The notes under the pieces are model-generated. The model was not told the DNA's origin. It saw only the letters and a list, made by a program, of their open reading frames with translations, and did no database searches. From contig NZ_CP023067.1 in assembly GCF_002288525.1 (NCBI RefSeq), positions 310,001-374,000 on the forward strand: a stretch of DNA of 64,000 nucleotides, read 5' to 3'. How positions within the stretch are numbered: position 1 is the first letter of the stretch; each line of letters opens with the position of its first letter. Below are positions 1 through 9,884 of the stretch, in pieces. A program made the position numbers and the translations under genes. Source of the stretch: Sinorhizobium sojae CCBAU 05684. GTDB taxonomy: Bacteria > Pseudomonadota > Alphaproteobacteria > Rhizobiales > Rhizobiaceae.

Positions 1-945
1 GCGCGGCCCAATCATTTCACGCGGATCGAGGAGGCGGTAGAAGCGTTTCATGCGAGCCTCTCGGCGGGTGACGATCTTACCGGGGCGCTGAAGGCCTGGC
101 TGAAGAAGGAGCAAGGCCTGGCCGTGCGCACGCTGCCGCTGCATGTCATGCCGAACCTGCGCCGGCGCTTCGACCGCCACTCTATGCGGCTCTTCATCTC
201 CGAACGCCTGTCGCCTTTCGACCAGGCGCGTGAGGTCGCCATGGAGGTCGCATCAATCGCCTGTCATGAGGCGATCACGGCGGAGCTTGAACAGTTCCGC
301 CTTTCGACCGCCGAGGCCCGGCGGATCGGTCGCTTCGAGCTCGCCCGCTACGCCGCCCATGCGCTTATGATGCCTTACACCACCTTTCACGCCGCGGCGC
401 TGCGCGCGAAGTACGATATCGACATCCTGAGAGCCCGCTTCCAAGTTTCCTTCGAACAGGCGGCCAACCGCCTGACGATGTTGCAGCGGCCCGGCGCGGC
501 CGGTGTGCCATTTTTCCTGGTGGAGATGGACAATGCGGGCCATCGTTTGCGCCGGGCGGGAGCGCAGGGTTTCCCCCATGCCCGCTTCGGCGGCGCCTGT
601 CCGAAGCTGAACATCCATGCCGCCTTCGCCGTGCCCGGCCAGATTCTCGTCGATCGCGTGGAGATGCCCGACGGCAGCGCGTACCTGGTGATTGCCCGCA
701 CAGTCGACGGGCCCCAGGCGGGCTATCAGGAGAGGGTCCGGCGCACCGCCGTTCTGATCGGCTGCGAAGTCGGGTTCGCCGATGACACCGTCTACGGCGC
801 GGCGCGCATGCCCCCAATTGCGGTCGGGCCGGCCTGTCGTCTTTGCGAGCGGCAGGGATGCCTTGCTCGAGCCGAGCCGCCCGTGACGCGGCCGCTTGGC
901 CTTGACGAGATGGCGACCGGATTGAGCGTCTTCGATTTTCAGTAG
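1..945 (+). CDS. XRE/ScfR-type short-chain-acyl transcriptional regulator, 3' part
   Basis: The reading frame is open from the first base, so the N-terminal part (normally the helix-turn-helix) lies outside the window. The visible ~314 residues resemble the C-terminal half of the XRE regulators that carry an IrrE/ImmA-like domain followed by a short-chain fatty acyl regulator domain (the RamB/ScfR group). This includes the cysteine-bearing stretch CRLCERQGC near the end, typical of that domain. Members control propionyl-, glyoxylate- or acetyl-CoA-related genes, so a link to acyl-CoA metabolism is likely but inferred. No HExxH metalloprotease motif is visible in the part present. The gene is followed by 266 nt of noncoding DNA before potF and is probably not co-transcribed with it. 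Confidence 0.75.
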   Translation, partial: ARPNHFTRIEEAVEAFHASLSAGDDLTGALKAWLKKEQGLAVRTLPLHVMPNLRRRFDRHSMRLFISERLSPFDQAREVAMEVASIACHEAITAELEQFRLSTAEARRIGRFELARYAAHALMMPYTTFHAAALRAKYDIDILRARFQVSFEQAANRLTMLQRPGAAGVPFFLVEMDNAGHRLRRAGAQGFPHARFGGACPKLNIHAAFAVPGQILVDRVEMPDGSAYLVIARTVDGPQAGYQERVRRTAVLIGCEVGFADDTVYGAARMPPIAVGPACRLCERQGCLARAEPPVTRPLGLDEMATGLSVFDFQ

Positions 946-1211
946 CTCGCGGGCGCTGGCCCGGCGGTAGACGGGATTTTGGCGCCCCCAATGCCCGGCA
1001 CTGTTCCGGCCGGCCCGAACCTTGGCAGGTCTCGCCGGTAAGTGCTCGATTTTACTCGTGCTTGGCAAAGCGCAAACGCGCCGCAACGCTCGCCCTGTCT
1101 GGCGCGAAAGCGCTTGAGCTTGTTGCGAAACATGCCTAACCTCGGCATCGCAACGAACAACGGACGGGGCAGGTAAAGGCTTGTCCCGAATGACAACAAG
1201 AGGGGAGTTTC

Positions 1212-2306
1212 ATGTCCAAACTCATCGTCGCAACTTTGGCAGCCGCTTTGTTGGCGGGCTCGGCGACGCTTGCATCGGCACAGGAACGGGTCGTCAACGT
1301 CTATAACTGGTCGGACTACATCGACGACAGCATCCTTGAGGACTTTACCAAGGAGACCGGTATCAAGGTCGTCTATGACGTCTTCGACTCCAACGAAATC
1401 CTTGAAACGAAACTGCTTGCCGGCGGTTCCGGCTACGACGTCGTCGTGCCCACGGCCACCTTCCTGCAGCGCCAGATCGCCGCGGGCGTATTCCAGAAGC
1501 TCGACAAGGCGAAACTGCCGAACCTTTCCAATATGTGGGATGTGATCATGGAGCGTACGGCCAAGTACGATCCGGGCAATGAATATGCCGTCGACTACAT
1601 GTGGGGCACCACCGGCATCGGCTACAATGTCGACAAGATGAAGGAAATCCTCGGCACCGAGGAGAAGCCCAATTGGGACGTCATCTTCGATCCGGAGATC
1701 GCCGCGAAGTTCAAGGATTGCGGCATCCATCTTCTCGACTCGCCGACCGATATCATGCCCTCGGTGCTCGCCTATCTCGGCCTCGATCCCGACAGCCATG
1801 AACAGGCCGATCTCGAAAAAGCCGCCGACGTGCTGATGAAGGTCCGCCCCTATATCCGCAAGTTCCACTCGTCGGAGTACATCAACGCGCTGGCGAACGG
1901 CGACATCTGCCTGGCTGTCGGCTTTTCCGGCGACGTCTTCCAGGCGCGCGACCGCGCGGCAGAGGCGAATGCCGGCGTGAGTGTCGACTATTCGATCCCC
2001 GAGCAGGGAGCGCAGATGTGGTTCGACATGCTGGCGATCCCCGCCGATGCGCCGCATGTCGATGAAGCGCACGCCTTCATCAACTATCTGATGAGGCCGG
2101 AAGTCATCGCCAAGGCTTCGAACTATGTCTTCTATGCCAACGGCAACAAAGCGTCGCAGCAGTTCCTTGACAAGGAAGTGCTCGAGGATACCGCCATCTA
2201 CCCGTCGGACGAGGTCATGCAGAAGCTCTTCACTGTGACGCCGTTCGAACCAAAGGAGCAGCGAGTCCTCACCCGGATTTGGACCAAGATCGTGACCGGC
2301 CAATAG
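1212..2306 (+). CDS. potF: Polyamine (putrescine/spermidine) ABC transporter, periplasmic binding protein
   Basis: This is a 364-residue PotD/PotF family solute-binding protein. A Sec signal peptide with an Ala-rich core ends at about residue 23 (ASAQ). The mature protein starts with the family-typical VNVYNWSDYID, which forms part of the polyamine pocket in PotF/PotD. An AGAGGGGAG-like ribosome site precedes the ATG by about 6 nt. It heads a potFGHI cluster but is separated from potG by a strong terminator hairpin and a RIME repeat. That fits the usual pattern in which the binding protein is made in excess over the membrane components. The specific polyamine cannot be told from sequence alone. 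Confidence 0.93.
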   Translation: MSKLIVATLAAALLAGSATLASAQERVVNVYNWSDYIDDSILEDFTKETGIKVVYDVFDSNEILETKLLAGGSGYDVVVPTATFLQRQIAAGVFQKLDKAKLPNLSNMWDVIMERTAKYDPGNEYAVDYMWGTTGIGYNVDKMKEILGTEEKPNWDVIFDPEIAAKFKDCGIHLLDSPTDIMPSVLAYLGLDPDSHEQADLEKAADVLMKVRPYIRKFHSSEYINALANGDICLAVGFSGDVFQARDRAAEANAGVSVDYSIPEQGAQMWFDMLAIPADAPHVDEAHAFINYLMRPEVIAKASNYVFYANGNKASQQFLDKEVLEDTAIYPSDEVMQKLFTVTPFEPKEQRVLTRIWTKIVTGQ

Positions 2307-2316
2307 GCACGGAAGG

Positions 2317-2348
2317 AATTGCCCGGACTTCGATCCGGGCAATTTTTT
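2317..2348 (+). terminator. Rho-independent terminator after potF
   Basis: A perfect 10-bp stem (AATTGCCCGG with its complement) encloses an 8-nt loop and is followed by a run of six T. It lies 11 nt after the potF stop and before potG, so it probably gives partial termination within the transport operon. Confidence 0.85.
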
Positions 2349-2376
2349 GCGGGGCCGTGCGAACGGTTTCGGCCCG

Positions 2377-2482
2377 TAGCGCATCGGCCCGAAAATCGTA
2401 ATTGCTTTTCGGAAAGCTCGATGCGCGGACTCAAGGAGTTACAGCGACCTTTTCGCGTCTGAAAGGACGCGCGGCGCTGTAG
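2377..2482. repeat. RIME-type palindromic intergenic repeat, copy A
   Basis: About 106 bp made of two imperfect palindromes. The first is the GCGCATCG...CGATGCGC arm pair around a GAAAATCG core; the second is the GCGTCT-GAAA-GGACGC hairpin ending GCGGCGCTGTAG. The same two-palindrome unit recurs seven more times in this window, always in noncoding DNA. It matches the description of the Rhizobium-specific intergenic mosaic elements. Confidence 0.85.
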
Positions 2483-2536
2483 AGCAATGGGCGTCGGTTG
2501 CGGTGGCGCGCCCATCGGCTGTGGCATCGGGGATAA

Positions 2537-3682
2537 ATGATGAAGTCTCTCGGCAGTATCCGGCGGTCATTCGCCCCTTGGGCGGATTCGGCGTCCAAAC
2601 CATTCATTTCCTTCAGAAACGTAACCAAGAAATTCGGTGACTTCACCGCCGTCGACAATCTTTCGCTGAACATCTACACGCGTGAGTTCTTCGCGTTGCT
2701 CGGCGCTTCGGGCTGCGGAAAGTCGACGCTGTTGCGCATGCTTGCCGGCTTCGAACAGCCGACCTCGGGTGAGATCATCCTCGATGGCCAGAACCTCGCG
2801 GGCATCCCGCCCTACCGGCGGCCCGTCAATATGATGTTCCAATCCTATGCGCTGTTTCCGCACATGACGGTCGAGAACAACATCGCATTTGGCCTGAAGC
2901 AGGACGGCATGCCGAAGGCGGACATAGCCGAGCGCGTCCAGCAGATGCTGAAGCTCGTGAAGCTCGAGAAATTCGCCAAACGCAAGCCGCACCAGCTTTC
3001 AGGCGGACAGCGCCAGCGCGTGGCGCTCGCCCGCTCGCTCGCCAAGCGGCCGAAGGTGCTGCTGCTCGACGAGCCGCTTGGCGCCCTCGACAAGAAGCTG
3101 CGCGAGGAAACCCAGTTCGAGTTGATGGACCTGCAGCAGGAACTCGGGCTTACCTTCGTCGTCGTCACCCATGACCAGGAGGAGGCGATGACCATGGCCG
3201 ATCGCATAGCCGTCATGAGCCATGGCACGGTCGTCCAGGTGGCGACTCCCGCGGAAATCTACGAGGCGCCGAACTCGCGGTTCGTTGCCGACTTCATCGG
3301 TGATGTGAACCTGTTCGACGGCACCGTCACTGGAACGGAAGCGGGCTTTGTCCAGCTCGAAACGACCGGCGGCGTTCAGATCCGCATGATGTCGCCGGAC
3401 GGGTTTGCGAAGGGCACGCGGGTGGCTGTCGCCATTCGTCCGGAGAAGATCAGGATCGACCGCCGGACGCCCGGCCATGCACCGATGAATACGGCCGAGG
3501 GTGAAATCTGGGACATTGGCTATCTCGGCGACATGACCGTCTTCCACATCCGGCTGAAGGACGGCCAGGTCGTCAAGGCATCGTCGCTCAACGCCGTGCG
3601 TGCAGTTGAGGATCCGCTCGGCTATGACCAGCAGGTCTGGATCTCGTTCGGTGACGACGCTGGCGTCGTGCTGAAGGATTGA
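2537..3682 (+). CDS. potG: Polyamine ABC transporter ATP-binding protein
   Basis: A 381-residue ABC ATPase. The Walker A motif GASGCGKST is at residues 56-64. The ABC signature LSGGQRQRVALAR is followed by the Walker B LLLDEPLGALD and the H-loop THDQEEA. The C-terminal ~120 residues form a TOBE-type regulatory domain, as in PotA/PotG. The ATG at 2537 is followed immediately by a second ATG, and GGGGAT lies upstream, so the exact start is uncertain by one codon. The gene is 4 nt from potH, so potGHI are one transcription unit. It energises uptake through PotH/PotI at the inner membrane. Confidence 0.92.
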   Translation: MMKSLGSIRRSFAPWADSASKPFISFRNVTKKFGDFTAVDNLSLNIYTREFFALLGASGCGKSTLLRMLAGFEQPTSGEIILDGQNLAGIPPYRRPVNMMFQSYALFPHMTVENNIAFGLKQDGMPKADIAERVQQMLKLVKLEKFAKRKPHQLSGGQRQRVALARSLAKRPKVLLLDEPLGALDKKLREETQFELMDLQQELGLTFVVVTHDQEEAMTMADRIAVMSHGTVVQVATPAEIYEAPNSRFVADFIGDVNLFDGTVTGTEAGFVQLETTGGVQIRMMSPDGFAKGTRVAVAIRPEKIRIDRRTPGHAPMNTAEGEIWDIGYLGDMTVFHIRLKDGQVVKASSLNAVRAVEDPLGYDQQVWISFGDDAGVVLKD

Positions 3683-3686
3683 AGAC

Positions 3687-4598
3687 ATGGCGAAACTTGC
3701 CTCAAACCTCGTCAGCCGCCTGGTGATCATCATCCCCTATGCCTGGCTGTTGTTCTTCTTTCTCATCCCCTTCTTCATCGTCTTCCGCATCTCGCTGTCG
3801 CAAACCGCGATCGCCATGCCGCCCTACACGCCGGTCTTCGATCTTGCCGAAGGCTTGTCGGTCATTTTCGAAAGGATGGGCGAGTTTTCGGCGGACAATT
3901 ATGTCTGGCTGACGGAGGACGTTCTCTACTTCAACGCCTATGTGTCGAGCATCGTCATTGCCACAGTTTCCACCTTCCTCACGCTGCTGATCGGCTACCC
4001 GATCGCCTACGGCATGGCGAGGGCGCCGCGATCGATGCGGCCGCTGCTCTTGATGATGGTGATTCTGCCGTTCTGGACGAGCTTCCTGATCCGCGTCTAT
4101 GCCTGGATCGCGATCCTGAAGCCCGAGGGGCTGCTGAACCAGTTCCTGATCGCAACCGGCCTCATCGACCAGCCGCTGATCATCCTCAACACCAACGCCG
4201 CAGTCTATATCGGCATTGTCTATTCATATCTTCCCTTCATGGTGCTGCCGATCTACTCGGCGCTCGAGAAGATGGATCACGCGCTGATCGAAGCGGCGCA
4301 GGATCTCGGTTGCACGCCGATCTCCGCCTTCTGGCGTGTGACGTTCCCGCTCTCCCTTCCAGGGGTCATCGCTGGCTGCCTGCTGGTCTTCATCCCGGCC
4401 GTCGGCGAATTTGTCATTCCCGACCTGCTCGGTGGATCGGAAACGCTGATGATCGGCAAGACGCTCTGGAACGAATTCAATGCCAATCGCGACTGGCCGG
4501 TCTCGTCCGCGGTGGCGACGATCCTGCTCCTGATCCTGGTCATACCGATCGTCTATTTCCAGAATGTACAGTCCAGGGCCGACGGCGAGGGGAGGTGA
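3687..4598 (+). CDS. potH: Polyamine ABC transporter permease, first subunit
   Basis: A 303-residue inner-membrane permease with about six hydrophobic segments. The cytoplasmic EAA loop (ALIEAAQDLGCTPISAFWRVTFPLS) that docks on the ATPase is clear. The N-terminal region has an insertion between the first and second membrane segments (about residues 35-75), usual for PotH/PotB. It follows potG by 4 nt and precedes potI by 3 nt, indicating translational coupling. It forms the membrane channel together with PotI. Confidence 0.9.
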   Translation: MAKLASNLVSRLVIIIPYAWLLFFFLIPFFIVFRISLSQTAIAMPPYTPVFDLAEGLSVIFERMGEFSADNYVWLTEDVLYFNAYVSSIVIATVSTFLTLLIGYPIAYGMARAPRSMRPLLLMMVILPFWTSFLIRVYAWIAILKPEGLLNQFLIATGLIDQPLIILNTNAAVYIGIVYSYLPFMVLPIYSALEKMDHALIEAAQDLGCTPISAFWRVTFPLSLPGVIAGCLLVFIPAVGEFVIPDLLGGSETLMIGKTLWNEFNANRDWPVSSAVATILLLILVIPIVYFQNVQSRADGEGR

Positions 4599-4601
4599 GC
4601 G

Positions 4602-5423
4602 ATGGTCAGGTGGTCCCGCTTCAACATTGCCTCGGTCGTTCTCGGCTTCGGTTTCCTCTACTTGCCGATCGTCCTCCTGGTAATCTTCTCCTTCAACGAG
4701 TCCAGGCTGGTGACGGTATGGGCCGGCTTTTCGACCAAGTGGTACACGCAGCTCTGGTACAACAGAGGCCTGCTGGATGCCGCCTGGGTTACCGTCCGGG
4801 TGGCGCTTCTGTCGGCGACTGTCGCCACGGTTCTCGGCACGATGGCGGCTCTAACGCTGGTGCGCTATTCGCGCTTCCGCGGGCGCGTGCTCTTTTCCGG
4901 CATGGTCTATGCGCCGCTGGTGATGCCGGAGGTGATCACCGGCCTATCGCTGCTCTTGCTCTTCGTGGCGATCGGGCTTGACCGCGGCTTCTGGACGATC
5001 ACGCTCGCCCACATCACCTTCACCATGTGCTTCGTTGCCGTCGTCGTTCAGTCGCGGCTATTAAGCTTTGACCAGTCGATCGAGGATGCGGCGCTGGATC
5101 TCGGGGCCACTCCGGTCAGGGCGTTCTTTGCCGTGACCTTGCCGGTCATTGCACCGGCGGTCTTTTCCGGCTGGGTCCTGGCTTTCACCCTCTCGCTCGA
5201 CGACCTCGTCATTGCGAGCTTTACGACGGGGCCGGGCGCGACGACCTTGCCGATGAAGATCTACAGCCAGGTACGGCTCGGCGTGACGCCGGAAATCAAT
5301 GCCATCTGCACGATCCTGATCGGCATCGTCGCCCTCGGCGTGGTCATTGCCTCGCTCGTCACCAAGCGGCGGGAGGTTCGGCGCGAGAGGGATGAGCGCG
5401 CAGCCTTCGCGGCGAGCGGCTGA
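4602..5423 (+). CDS. potI: Polyamine ABC transporter permease, second subunit
   Basis: A 273-residue PotI/PotC-type permease with six predicted membrane spans. It has the EAA-type loop IEDAALDLGATPVRAFFAVTLP and the characteristic segment SLDDLVIASFTTGPGATTLPM. It starts 3 nt after potH and is the last gene of the pot operon. The next gene is convergent and ends 6 nt away. No terminator is obvious in the 6-nt gap. The basic C-terminal tail (KRREVRRERDER) is probably cytoplasmic. Confidence 0.9.
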   Translation: MVRWSRFNIASVVLGFGFLYLPIVLLVIFSFNESRLVTVWAGFSTKWYTQLWYNRGLLDAAWVTVRVALLSATVATVLGTMAALTLVRYSRFRGRVLFSGMVYAPLVMPEVITGLSLLLLFVAIGLDRGFWTITLAHITFTMCFVAVVVQSRLLSFDQSIEDAALDLGATPVRAFFAVTLPVIAPAVFSGWVLAFTLSLDDLVIASFTTGPGATTLPMKIYSQVRLGVTPEINAICTILIGIVALGVVIASLVTKRREVRRERDERAAFAASG

Positions 5424-5429
5424 GGGCCA

Positions 5430-7250
5430 TCAATTCGGGCCGACCAGGGCGGCAAGCGGCGTGACCACGGCGTTCGGCCAGGACCCGCCGACGAAAAAGC
5501 GCAGAGGCTGACCGTCGGAGGCGCTGGCGTCTTCGAGAGCTCCGGCAAATGCCAGGCTGCCGTTGCGATAGGGGACGATGCCCGTCACGGAAATGGTGCC
5601 GGATGGGCTGACGAAGCGTGCCCTGTCGAGCCGTGCTGTGCGATCGGCGAAGCTCGCTTCGAGATCGGCCGTCTGGAAGTCGAAACTCGCGTCGCTCGCC
5701 TGTGACAACGAGAAGAAGTCGCCCTTTCGGACCAGATCGGTAAAGGCGTGCACGTCGAAGTCGGAAAGGCTGCCGTTCCTGAGGCTATAAGTGAGGTGGC
5801 CCGAGAGGTCTCCGGTTGTGGTTTCCCACAAGGGGCGGGCGGAAGCGACATCGAGGTTCAGGATCCCATTGCCCACGGGCATTGGACCTTTCAGGCCGAA
5901 GTCGGCGAACACGGCGGCGAAGTCGGCATCCTTGAGCGTGAGCTGCAGCCGGCCGCCATTGTCCAGGCTCTTCGTGGAGAGCTGCGCGCGGCCGGTCAGT
6001 CTGCCGCCGGCATAGGTGCTGTCGCCTATGTCAAGCAATGCCCGGCCGCCGTCGATCATCACACCGGTGGCCAGATCCTCCAAATGCAGCGGTCCGGCGA
6101 GCACGTCCTGGGCGGAGATGCGAAGGTCCGTGCGCCAGCCATTGATATAGCTTTCCGCCATTTTCCACAGCCGATCGCTCCGGACCGGTCGAGCGGGCAT
6201 GTAGGCCGGCAGGCCGTTGAGGTCGATGCGATCGAATGCAAGGGTTCCGCCGATATGCGGCGAGCCGCCGCCTGGAAGCGTGACGTCGAGGACGCCTGTG
6301 GCGGCCGCCCCACCCACCGTCAGTTGCAGTTCGTCGAGCTTGAGCGTCTTTCCGCCGGTCGTCACCTTGGCATCGATGCTGACGCCAGCCGGCGGCAGCG
6401 CCATGTCCGCCGATCCGCGATACCAGGCCACGAGTGTCGGAAGCGAGGACGCGGAAAACTGCAAGTGGCCGGAGGCGAACGGCGTGAGGGAAAGATTGCC
6501 GATCCCCTCGAATGACAGGGTCAGGGGAACCGACGTGAAAGACGTCTTGATGGGCGTACTTCGCCTGGCGAAAAGCGCGAGCGGACGGTCGCAGACGAAT
6601 GCCCAAGCGACTTGCTGACCGCCAAGCGCCAGCGAGAATTGCGCACTCAGCCGTTCGGTATAAGAAGGCCATTTGACCGTTCCGGCGATTCCGGAAAGAT
6701 CGATGCCGCTGTCGCCGGAAAGCGCGTCCGATATGCTGAGCCGCCCGTTTTCGATGGTGATGTCGCCGAAGGGGCTGCCATCGTCCTGCGTCGCGGCCTC
6801 CGGGGCGGTCAGCCAATGCGGCTTTTGCCAATTGATCGTGCCGTCGGCGCGGCGTTCAATCGTGATGGTCGGCTCGACCAGCGTAATGTCGTCGAGCGCC
6901 GATTCGCCGCGGAGCGCCGAGAGCAGGCTGAAGGACGCGGTGATACGATCGATTTGCGCAAGCGGGCGCGGCTCCGGGCCCCTTGACACGATCTTCACGG
7001 AAGGCAGCGTCACCTCTGGCTCCGGCCAGAACCGGATTTCCGGCTTCCCGCTGATCGTGCTTTTGCCCCCCGACCAGCCGTCGAGCATCCGCTCCATCGT
7101 CGCGCGTACGTCCGTGGTCGACACGAGCAGGGGAATCGCCGCGTTATAGCCTATGGCGAGAACAACTCCGGCCGCGGCCGACCAGGCGACGTGACGACCG
7201 CGCAGCCGATGTCTCAAGGCGCCCGATGCCTTCAGGATATGTCTTTTCAT
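5430..7250 (-). CDS. AsmA-like inner-membrane protein
   Basis: About 606 residues. One N-terminal membrane anchor (HVAWSAAAGVVLAIGYNAAIPLL) is followed by a long beta-rich region with repeated short blocks (GRLSISD, GTVKWP, LTGRAQLS, SGHLTYSLRNGSLSDFDVHAFTDLVR). The last block is the conserved signature of the AsmA C-terminal region. AsmA-like proteins span the periplasm and are implicated in phospholipid traffic or envelope assembly; the substrate here is unknown. I chose the ATG giving MKRHILKA because the longer frame begins at a TTG with no ribosome site. It is transcribed divergently from acsA2 and convergently with potI. Confidence 0.8.
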   Translation of the reverse strand: MKRHILKASGALRHRLRGRHVAWSAAAGVVLAIGYNAAIPLLVSTTDVRATMERMLDGWSGGKSTISGKPEIRFWPEPEVTLPSVKIVSRGPEPRPLAQIDRITASFSLLSALRGESALDDITLVEPTITIERRADGTINWQKPHWLTAPEAATQDDGSPFGDITIENGRLSISDALSGDSGIDLSGIAGTVKWPSYTERLSAQFSLALGGQQVAWAFVCDRPLALFARRSTPIKTSFTSVPLTLSFEGIGNLSLTPFASGHLQFSASSLPTLVAWYRGSADMALPPAGVSIDAKVTTGGKTLKLDELQLTVGGAAATGVLDVTLPGGGSPHIGGTLAFDRIDLNGLPAYMPARPVRSDRLWKMAESYINGWRTDLRISAQDVLAGPLHLEDLATGVMIDGGRALLDIGDSTYAGGRLTGRAQLSTKSLDNGGRLQLTLKDADFAAVFADFGLKGPMPVGNGILNLDVASARPLWETTTGDLSGHLTYSLRNGSLSDFDVHAFTDLVRKGDFFSLSQASDASFDFQTADLEASFADRTARLDRARFVSPSGTISVTGIVPYRNGSLAFAGALEDASASDGQPLRFFVGGSWPNAVVTPLAALVGPN

Positions 7251-7373
7251 ATTGATCCGTTTGCCGTCGCCCTGCATGACCGTCTGGATAGGCCGATGGT
7301 TTGCATAAAGCAAATGCGACCGACGGCAAAATGTCGTCGCCGCGGCCTTGGGGACCGGGCATGCTGTTTATCT

Positions 7374-7382
7374 TGCATTGCA
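7374..7382. promoter_or_regulatory. TGC half-palindrome upstream of acsA2 (candidate PhaR/AniA operator)
   Basis: TGCATTGCA lies 38 nt before the acsA2 start, just upstream of a possible -10 (TATAGA, 7389-7394). Its exact reverse complement, TGCAATGCA, overlaps the -35 of the phasin gene. PhaR/AniA repressors of polyhydroxybutyrate genes are known to bind TGC-rich dyads, so a shared operator is a reasonable inference. Confidence 0.45.
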
Positions 7383-7419
7383 GCATGATATAGAAGCAGA
7401 AACGGGAGTGGAGGAATAC

Positions 7420-9372
<1,953 letters not shown>

Positions 9373-9833
9373 TGTTCGCATTAACGAGGTCCTTGCCTTC
9401 GCAGAAACAGGGAATGACGGAAAGCGGCCGGTGCGTGCCCGCGCGGACGCATCCCGCTCCCGCTTGGGTCGCGAGGCGAGTGGGCGGTTCTCGGGCGGGA
9501 ACGAGGCGATATCTACTGTAAGTTGAATAATATTGACCGCCCTTCGTCGGTTGCGTCGGGTCGGAACAATGGTGATCTATTCCGATACGGCATGCGCGCC
9601 GAAACGTGACGGTTGCCCGTTAACTCTTTCGCGCTTGCGATATTAACCAACACCGCTGAGTTGCAGGACAATCCCTAAAATTGTCGGGTCGGGAAGTAAG
9701 GTCCTGTTAAGCTCTGGCAGCGCAAGGTCTCGTTAACTTGAGGCCGCCCGTTCAAGGGCCGGTACCGCAGCAGAGATGCTGTCGTCGACATGAAGTCGCG
9801 AGTTCTCGAGCATTTGTTGGTTGGCATAGATTT
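9373..9833. other. Long noncoding stretch between acsA2 and the Fe3+ permease gene
   Basis: About 460 nt with no convincing gene on either strand. It holds an inverted repeat GACAAT-N7-ATTGTC (9667-9685) and several TTAAC tetrads. It ends in a strong plus-strand terminator about 460 nt beyond the acsA2 stop. This suggests an independent short plus-strand transcript, possibly a small RNA ending near 9863. Confidence 0.5.
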
Positions 9834-9863
9834 GAGGGGCAGCTCCGAGCTGCCTCTTTTTTT
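9834..9863 (+). terminator. Rho-independent terminator, possible 3' end of a small RNA
   Basis: A GGCAGCT/AGCTGCC stem, extended outward by weaker pairs, has a 3-nt loop and is followed by seven T. The T run is only on the plus strand, so it does not serve the minus-strand permease gene that ends at 9885. No open reading frame ends close upstream. Confidence 0.8.
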
Positions 9864-9884
9864 CTGTAGCAGGCAGGCGCCTTC

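Noticed and set aside
939..2384. Long antisense open frame (481 codons) opposite potF
   Set aside because: It lies wholly across a well-supported binding-protein gene; the translated sequence shows no family likeness, and its frame is a third-position GC artefact.
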